From Flammulina velutipes (lineage: Eukaryota; Basidiomycota; Agaricomycetes; Agaricales; Physalacriaceae): 64,000 nucleotides of DNA. The DNA is taken from contig CM022370.1 in assembly GCA_011800155.1 (NCBI GenBank), positions 3,596,001 through 3,660,000 on the forward strand, read 5' to 3'. The notes beneath the pieces are model-generated. The model was given only the letters and a program-made list of their open reading frames with translations. It was not told the DNA's origin and ran no database searches. Each line of letters begins with the position of its first letter. Position 1 is the first letter of the stretch. Of the stretch, positions 57,859-64,000 are shown piece after piece. Both the position numbers and the translations under genes were made by a program.

Positions 57859-57955
57859 GATCCTGACCCCTGGGTAAGCTGAACAACAGCATCGGTTAAG
57901 TAATGATGCTAATATTGTTTGTCCCAGCACTCTCCCATTTACCAACAACACGACC

Positions 57956-60900
57956 ATGAGCCAGGAAAGCACCCCCCATTCCAAACCAGACGTCTCCACT
58001 GTAGAACCTCCCAAGGCTCCCAGCAAACTCCCAGGGAATCCCTTCCAATTTGGCAGCCCTTCCAGAGCTACCATCCCACTTCGTCGCCCGACACGAACCC
58101 CTACCAGCTCACCGACGAAAGTGCTCGGGAGCCCAAAGAAATCTGGCAGAGTTGTTACCCCCCTTCGGGATCCAACGCGAACCCCCAGCAAAAAGCATAA
58201 GGGGAAAGGCGCCTTTCAGCAGGGCACTCCGAAGAAAGCATCGGACCCCCTGCCTAACTTCATCCCCGCGATCTCCCCCCCCAAACCCTCCGATGAGGTG
58301 GAAGGAGTCCGTGTTACTGCGACCTCTGTCGAATTCTCCAGGTTCTCCTCTCTATTGAAGGCAGCTGGTGGAGTCCCTGTCGATCCTTACGGCTGGGATC
58401 AACTTATTCATGAACCCGAACCCGCAGCGTTTGAAGCCGCAGAGGTCTCATTGGAAGAAGTGGAAGTTGTGCCATCGCCTGAGGAACCTTCAGAACCCAC
58501 TACCTCTGCCCCATCGGAGGTGAGCACCCCTTTTTATCATTGTTTATCACGCCTCTAACCCATGGCCGTAGGCGCGACGGAGAATGGAAGATTTCCAAAC
58601 CAACCTTCCCGCGTTTCATAGGATCCTCATGGATCTGGAGTACGATGACGGCGTCAACCAACCATGTTCCTGCGACGGCCAGGAGTCGCGTGGCGCTCGA
58701 CTTGTTCGTTGCGAGCAGTGTCCTGACCCGAGCGTCGTCTGCGCGCAGTGCTTTCTGGATAGACATCGCTGGACATGGACTCATTGCGCTGAGGTTTGGA
58801 ACCCATCTTTAGAGATCTTTCAAACGACCTCTATTTCCGACCTATCCGTCCCGTTCTATCCTCAATTAGGCCACCAAGGAGCGCCGTGTCCCTCACCCAC
58901 CGACACTATCGGCTTCATCGTGGTGGACGTACACGGTATCCATAGGATTCGTATCCGGTTTTGCAACTGCAAGGATGGAGAGAATAGCCCCCACTTTCAT
59001 CAACTACTGTGGGCCCGCCTGTTCCCCAACACCACCAGCCGACCTCGGATAGCGTTCAGTCTGGAGTGGCTTCGGCACTTTCAGCTTATTCATACCGAAG
59101 GAGCTTTGAGCACTGCTGCTATGATGGCGGCCTGGCAACGAATCACTAATAACGCCTATCCTTGGGCGGTAGCAGTAAGTCAACTTGATGCTCTCTTCCT
59201 CAGGCTTCGCCTCATGCCATTTTCTTTTCAGGATCTTGTCAAACAAGCAGGACGGGTGTTCCGGATCTTTAAACTGGTCAAGGCTGAAAGGCGAGCAGGA
59301 AAGATTCATGATATCCACGTCGAAATTCCTACGCGCCCGCGCAACCATCTCATGGTACTCTGTCCTGCTTGTCCGGAGATAGGATTCAACGTCGTTCCCG
59401 AAGAGTACAGGAATATACCAGAGCATCTGAAGTGCGTCTAATACTCCACCTATCATGGACCCGCACTGATTGAATGGGTTTCTAGACACATTTGTCGCAT
59501 AGAGAAGACCCTCGATGGCAACTTTAAGCAAACTGCAGGGGCTCACACTTCCAACAACGACGACATCGACCTCATTGGTGGGGACGGACTGTACCCCGTT
59601 GAGGAGATCATGCCTGCCTATCGGGATCGAATTGTTACTCCAAACGACGCACAGAAAGCGAGAGCCAAACAGGTGAGCGCCTGCGTTTACAATCACCATA
59701 TACTTCTTTGACCAGATGCCGCCTAGAAAATCATCTGCAACGACCATAAGTCCCAAAGTACTGCAGACAAAAACGTGCGTTCGAAAAGCATGCAATACAA
59801 CGGGGTCCTACAGTGTCAGTGCTCTCACGTCTTTGTATGCTCCACGGTGGAGATCCCAAAAGGCGAAGAGTAAGCAAGCGTCTCACGCTTAACGAAGTTT
59901 TGGCTAACGATGGCCGGCAGCCATAAAAGTGCGGACATGGCGCTCAACCTGGGCCTCGAGCGTAGCGGTTTGAATAACATCAAGCAAGGAGACCCGGTGC
60001 CGCCTCAGGTATATTGCTACGATAGCATGTGCGGATATTCTACCAACCTCACATTTCGGTTCGAAAATACGCCTGAGCTGTCCCCCCTTAGCTGGCTCAT
60101 AGGATTTGCGCTACTCCTCATAGGTGCAGCGCATGTCTATGCGCATGTGGACGTTTGCAAATATATATTTGGCCCCTTCTACATTCTCTGCGCTGCACAT
60201 TTCCATGGTGAAACCGCGGAACACTTTTGGGCTATCGCCAATAGATTCGCGTCCATCATCTTCCAGATGAATCGCAACCATGGCCACGAGGTTTACTTCC
60301 ACGTCGCTATGGACTGGAACTGGAAGAAGTATATCAACTTTCGTGAGTCTTGGACCAATAGGATCTAACGTTGGAATCTCACCGTCCCCTCAGCAAACCA
60401 GCTACACAAAGAAATTGAATACGCATACGCTCAGCATTTGGCGTTCAAGCGGGAGTTCGACGCATCCTGCATTCGTAACGCTGCCCATATTAAATCTTGG
60501 AGAGCGGAATGGGCGTACCTTGGGACGAAGGCTTATGAATGGACAGAGGACGGTAAGGATGTGATCAGCCCCTACAAGCACCGCACGCTCCAAAGTATGT
60601 GTTCCCCTCAACATCGTCAAATACTCCTGACGATTTCCGTAGTGCCATCAATGGATGAGGCTATAGCGACCTACAACAAGAACCCCATCGTCATGCCGTG
60701 CCTTCCTGGGGACAAAAAAGTGAACCGAAGTGGGGAGGCTCTATCCCTTCTAATTGATGGGCTTAAGCTCGAGAAAGAACAGTACGTTGAGTTAAATATG
60801 ATCGAGCCAATGGCTAACGTTGACGTTAGACGGGACTTACGACGCTTGATTAATAAGGTGTCGAAGTACCCTTCCCTTACGGAGAAGGAATCGATTGCGC

Positions 60901-62308
60901 GAACGCGTCTCAATCTAACCGGTCAACTTGAAGTTTGGATACAGCGAGCCACGAAAACTATCGCTTCATACATTTTTCTTACCAATGGGGCCGACTTCCA
61001 TGGTCCACAGCTTACGGAGGGTAACGCAGAAGATTGGTCTCTAGTTTTGCCCTCTCATCTTTCCCCGACGGAACGCCAGGCAGTCTCCTTCTTGGTCGAC
61101 GCGGAAACCAAGCTGAGAGAGGGAGCTGCGTATGAAGCTGCGCGGATGGCAGTGATTATGGCTGACGCACTTCGGAAGTTCGCTTCAGACAAAGTTTTGC
61201 ATGGGGAGGAGGTTGCAGAAGCCATGGCCCGCCTAACAGCGGGTATAGCTACGAAGTCTACATCTGCGTTACGACAGCTGGAATGGGAAAGAAACAAGGC
61301 GATTGGCGATTGGAACGCGCATAGGTCAGCGCTGGACCGTATGGGAACCTTAGACCAGTCCATGTTGAAGGGCCTCCCGGAGATGGTGAAGAAAGATACC
61401 TTCCGAACCAGATCTGTAGATGGACCACGGCTTCCCGGAGATTCTCATATTCACGAAACGTCTGGTTACCAACATGTACGAGCAATTGCAACCCAGGATA
61501 TGGCTCGCAGAGGCGGCGAACAGGCCAGATTCCCGAATGCAGAGAACGGTCAGCGAAGGATAGAGGCAGACGTCTCTAGGAAGAGGTCCAGGGCCGCTGA
61601 TGACAAAGGCGACCGCCGTGGTACGTCTGCAGTTAATGGTTTTCTATAACTGCTGATTCTCCGTAGCCAAACCTCCGAAATTATTGAAGAGTCGCAATGA
61701 ACCCACGGACTGGTTGCATGAGCTCACCATTCGGGGAAATAAGAACGCCTCGGAAATCGAGGAATGGCTTGTAGACGGTTTGTTTTTGTGGTTCACCTTA
61801 CTGACCCTATCTAACAAGACCCCTAGGTGAACGGGTTCAGTTCTTCAGGTTAGAGGCCGAAGCTCTTCGGTTTTTGGAGAAGGTGGAAAAGACTCAAAGT
61901 GAAATGCTTCGATGCATACGATCTTGGACCGTAACCCAGAAGGCTTGGTCGGAACGTGCCGTTCACTACCGCGCAGATGACCAAAACGGACATGCTACCT
62001 TTGCTCGCCAACAAGCTCACATGCACAAGGAGATGATAGGACGGATGAAGGACAAACTTTATTCGGCTGGTTATGGGCACGTGCTCTTTCTTCCTGAAGG
62101 CCAACCTTTTTGGAAACACATCGAAGCTGTGCGGAAAGGGAAAAGTCCTCTACGAATGACCGTTGAGGAGCTAGTGGAGAAGGAGTATGTTCTTCCTGAA
62201 GGATTAGCAGAGCGAGTCCAAGAGGAACGTCTTGCCAGTGAGAAACGCAAAAAGTCTCGCGCCAATAGGAAGGAAACGCCGAAGCAGTCGTCTGATAAGG
62301 AAGGGTAA
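57956..62308 (+). CDS. Island gene 7: KDZ-family transposase with CxC cysteine cluster
   Basis: About nine exons, more than 1,200 residues. The N-terminus is rich in Thr-Pro-Ser-Lys repeats. A CxC-type zinc cluster follows (CSCDGQE, RCEQC, VCAQC, then CNCKDG), as found before KDZ catalytic domains. The catalytic region shows KTLDGNFKQT (first Asp), the segment IICNDHKSQ...YNGVLQCQCSHVF, SADMALNLGL, YCYDSMCGYSTNL (second Asp) and AHFHGETAEHFWAIANRFA, the counterpart of the DGEGxERxWxxxN box with the catalytic Glu. A long helical C-terminal part runs to EETPKQSSDKEG-like charged residues and TAA at 62308. KDZ enzymes are RNase H-fold cut-and-paste transposases of fungi. Frame and catalytic residues are intact, so it may be functional. 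Confidence 0.85.
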
Positions 62309-62336
62309 ACAAGCAGACATTTGATAACGTATACTA

Positions 62337-62748
62337 CTACAAGATACATTCTACGAATTTCTCGCTATCGAGTTTGAACTTGGGATAAGTTTTACCGTCT
62401 TGCGGTTGTAATGGCTCTGATTCGTCCGAGTCCTCGTCGAAACAATGGACTGCACCAAGGTGCATCAGTTCGCCATCGTACACCTTGATAGTGAGATGGT
62501 CCTTGTGTGCATTCGATGGTCTGTTTCCCAATCAGTTAAGTACGAGCGCGCTAGTGAAAGTCATAACAAGCACTTACTTGTTTTCGCTTTCAGACAAATC
62601 CTCCAAATGAGGAGTGGAACGATGGTAATGGTTTCTATTTAGAGAAGATAAACATACAACTAATAGACATGAATAGATACACTCACAGTAGCACCCAGTA
62701 AGCTCCTTGGTATTGGAAGTACGCCTCGTACTTCCTTTTCATCTGCAT
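62337..62748 (-). CDS. Possible small gene downstream of the transposase
   Basis: Three exons can be joined in one frame: MQMKRKYEAYFQYQGAYWVLL, then NHYHRSTPHLEDLSESEN (after intron about 62640-62690), then PSNAHKDHLTIKVYDGEL to DSEKFVECIL (after intron about 62520-62576). The last stop is at 62337, only 28 bp from the transposase stop, so the genes converge. Upstream the same frame is open to about 62850 (LFYLRRIARVLKDQRPSTSV), so the true start may be farther right in another exon. I recognise no family. It could be the last gene of the island or a host gene. Confidence 0.45.
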
Positions 62749-62917
62749 GAGCACATGGGTTGCTCGATTGACCGATGTAGACGGTCTCTGGTCTTTCAGA
62801 ACACGGGCGATTCGACGCAGATAGAACAAGCGTGGAGCTATCGTCTATGGATGGAATAAAATGGTACGCGAAGAGGGTGGGAATTGCAAACGAATAGGAC
62901 GCGGGGGGTAGATAGGG

Positions 62918-63180
62918 AACGGCGCGCGCGAGTTGACGAACGATAGAGGGAGAACGTCGGGGGCGGGATAGACGAATGGAATGATCGTCCAGTCCGCGGG
63001 GTGGAACGGTTTGAGAAAACGGAACGAATGGCAGATGGATGGGCCGCGGGTAGGTAGGTAGGAACGGCGCGCGCGAGTTGACGAACGATAGAGGGAGAAC
63101 GTTGAGGGCGGGATAGACGAATGGAATGATCGTCCAGTCCGCGGGGTGGAACGGTTTGAGAAAAACGGAGCGAATGGCGG
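62918..63180. repeat. Direct tandem repeat, unit about 144 bp
   Basis: Two units start GAACGGCGCGCGCGAGTTGA at about 62919 and 63063 and run through GGAATGATCGTCCAGTCCGC to the next unit; identity is very high. The units are GC-rich in part, and the repeat phase breaks any long protein frame. Confidence 0.85.
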
Positions 63181-63334
63181 ACGGATGGGCGGTGAGCGAT
63201 GGTAGGATAGGGAAACAGCAGGCGGGGTGGAAATTCGTTGGTCGGTCGGAGCAGCAGTGCGATAAACGTTCGTTCGTTTGATGGATAGCGTGCAGGGAAG
63301 TGATAAGAAGATGAAAGAGATGGAAGAAAATCAG

Positions 63335-63585
63335 CATTGAATCATTCTCTGTAACTGTGGCGCACCTGAATGTCCCTTTCTGCACTTTCCTGCTTGTTGA
63401 ATGCCCTCTGGGTAGATGGACTGATGGACTGCTTGCCAGGTGATGATGAAAAAGATGAAAAAGATAACAAAAATCAGGTTTGAAGCATGTTCTAACACTG
63501 TGGCGTACCTCAATGTCCCTCTCTCTATATTTCTCCATGTTGGATGCTCCTTGGGGGGGTGGAACTGTGGGCTGCTCACTGTGGT
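63335..63585. repeat. Diverged direct repeat, unit about 145-150 bp
   Basis: Two related blocks, each with ACTGTGGCGYACCT, AATGTCCCT, TTTCY.CATGTTG/GCTTGTTG and GATGCTCCTTGG/AATGCCCTCTGG. The first starts near 63353, the second near 63498. Confidence 0.6.
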
Positions 63586-63719
63586 GGGGTAGGAGGTCCA
63601 TGGGAGTGGTGGTGGTGGAAGGAGATGGAGGAAAAAGCCTAAATGTACAGTATTAGTCGTTCATCAGGCACAGAATACAAGGATGGATACGATCCCGTTT
63701 GATCTATCCCTTGTAACGG

Positions 63720-63785
63720 CACACTAGCTTAGAGGTAAACACACCATAGTGTTAGAATCGTAGGTCGCAGGTTCAATACTTTTTG
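63720..63785 (+). other. tRNA-like head with Pol III A and B boxes (SINE-like)
   Basis: TAGCTTAGAGG (63728-63738) fits the A box and GGTTCAATAC (about 63770-63779) fits the B box, spaced as in a tRNA. The part before the B box, GTAGGTCGCAGGTTCAATAC, reads like the variable and T arms of a tRNA. The acceptor and T stems do not pair well, so it is not a functional tRNA; a tRNA-derived SINE head is the likely reading. The hexamer array begins 25 bp later. Confidence 0.45.
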
Positions 63786-63804
63786 AATCTGGACGGCAGC
63801 GGCA

Positions 63805-64000
63805 GTTGAATTCAACGCCGAATCACGTTGAATTCGTCGTTGAATTCGTCGCTGAAGCCGTCGTTGAAGCCGTCGTTGAAGCCAACGTTGAAGCCGACGC
63901 TGAATTCGACGTTGAAGCCGACGCTGAATTCGACGTTGAAGCCGACGCTGAATTCGTCGTTGAATTCGACGCTGAAGCCGGCGCTGAATTCGACCTTGAA
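63805..64000 (-). repeat. Hexamer-based minisatellite, right array (inverted relative to left array)
   Basis: GTTGAATTCGTCGTTGAATT-type modules with GAAGCCGTCGTTGAAGCC blocks; on the minus strand it reads GAATTCAACGACGAATTCAA, the same family as the array at 45540-46010. It continues past the window edge. Confidence 0.9.

Larger units (their letters stand above)
46247..62308. mobile_element. Candidate composite KDZ-family DNA transposon with TET/JBP and Spt5-like cargo
   Basis: Seven genes with short intergenic gaps and no unrelated gene between them: three on minus (46247-52575) and four on plus (53445-62308), diverging from a palindrome-rich promoter. The last plus gene is a KDZ transposase with a CxC cysteine cluster; the first plus gene is a TET/JBP dioxygenase. 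Published comparative work on fungi (Iyer, Aravind and co-workers, 2014) linked TET/JBP genes to KDZ transposons in mushrooms. Coordinates given are the outer gene ends. I could not find convincing terminal inverted repeats or a target-site duplication, so the true ends may lie in the flanking hexamer arrays or nearer. That all seven genes move together is inference. Confidence 0.6.

Noticed and set aside
62660..63601. Long minus-strand open frame of 313 codons
   Set aside because: It runs through two tandem repeats read in different frames and gives Pro/His/Phe-rich sequence without a fold; only its last codons overlap a believable exon in another frame.
63720..63785. Functional tRNA gene
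   Set aside because: A and B boxes are present but the acceptor, D and T stems do not pair; kept only as a SINE-like head.

Overview
The window looks like a chromosome segment of an agaricomycete (mushroom-forming) basidiomycete. The reasons are multi-exon genes with introns of about 45-60 bp (GTRNGT...CTNAY...YAG), an AA9 lytic polysaccharide monooxygenase, a NACHT-WD40 protein, a DUF6699 protein, an MpaB-like oxygenase, a Ty3/Gypsy element, and a KDZ transposase next to a TET/JBP dioxygenase, a pairing characteristic of mushroom genomes.

Layout. 1-5.45 kb: the 5' part of a Ty3/Gypsy retrotransposon on the minus strand, with several frame breaks and cut by the window edge. 5.6-6.6 kb: a decayed copy of a segment found twice more (25.0-26.1 and 30.9-31.9 kb). 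8.5-15.4 kb: a housekeeping-type block with a small secreted acidic protein, a 2-hydroxyacid dehydrogenase, an intron-containing tRNA-Ala(AGC), an F-box-like protein, the anaphase-promoting complex RING subunit APC11, and a transaldolase-like protein that lacks the Schiff-base lysine. 16.4-21.9 kb: a large NACHT-WD40 (STAND/NLR-type) gene. 22.0-33.1 kb: a tandem array with a unit of about 5.8 kb, alternating two paralogous zinc-finger genes with kinase-like genes that are all broken. 34.4-45.3 kb: AA9 LPMO, DUF6699 protein, MpaB-like oxygenase, a single-pass membrane protein, a large GT2 glycosyltransferase and an F-box/LRR-type protein.

46.2-62.3 kb is the most unusual part: a compact seven-gene island in two divergent arms. 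The minus arm holds a charged, nuclear-looking protein, a small unknown protein and an Spt5-like NGN/KOW protein. The plus arm holds a TET/JBP-type 2-oxoglutarate dioxygenase, two small unknown proteins (one with CxxC pairs) and a KDZ transposase with an N-terminal CxC cysteine cluster. The shared promoter region between the arms is rich in palindromes and contains a 66-nt sequence that folds as a perfect three-way junction (53076-53141). On each side of the island lies an array of the same GAATTC/AAGYYG-type hexamer repeat, in opposite orientation (about 45.54-46.0 and 63.8-64.0 kb). I read the island as a large composite DNA transposon carrying its own DNA-base-oxidising enzyme and its own transcription-elongation-factor paralogue. 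The families are recognised from motifs; that the whole works as one element is inference.

Protein calls come from spliced reading of the sequence by eye. Intron borders follow GT/AG and frame continuity and are not experimentally supported.
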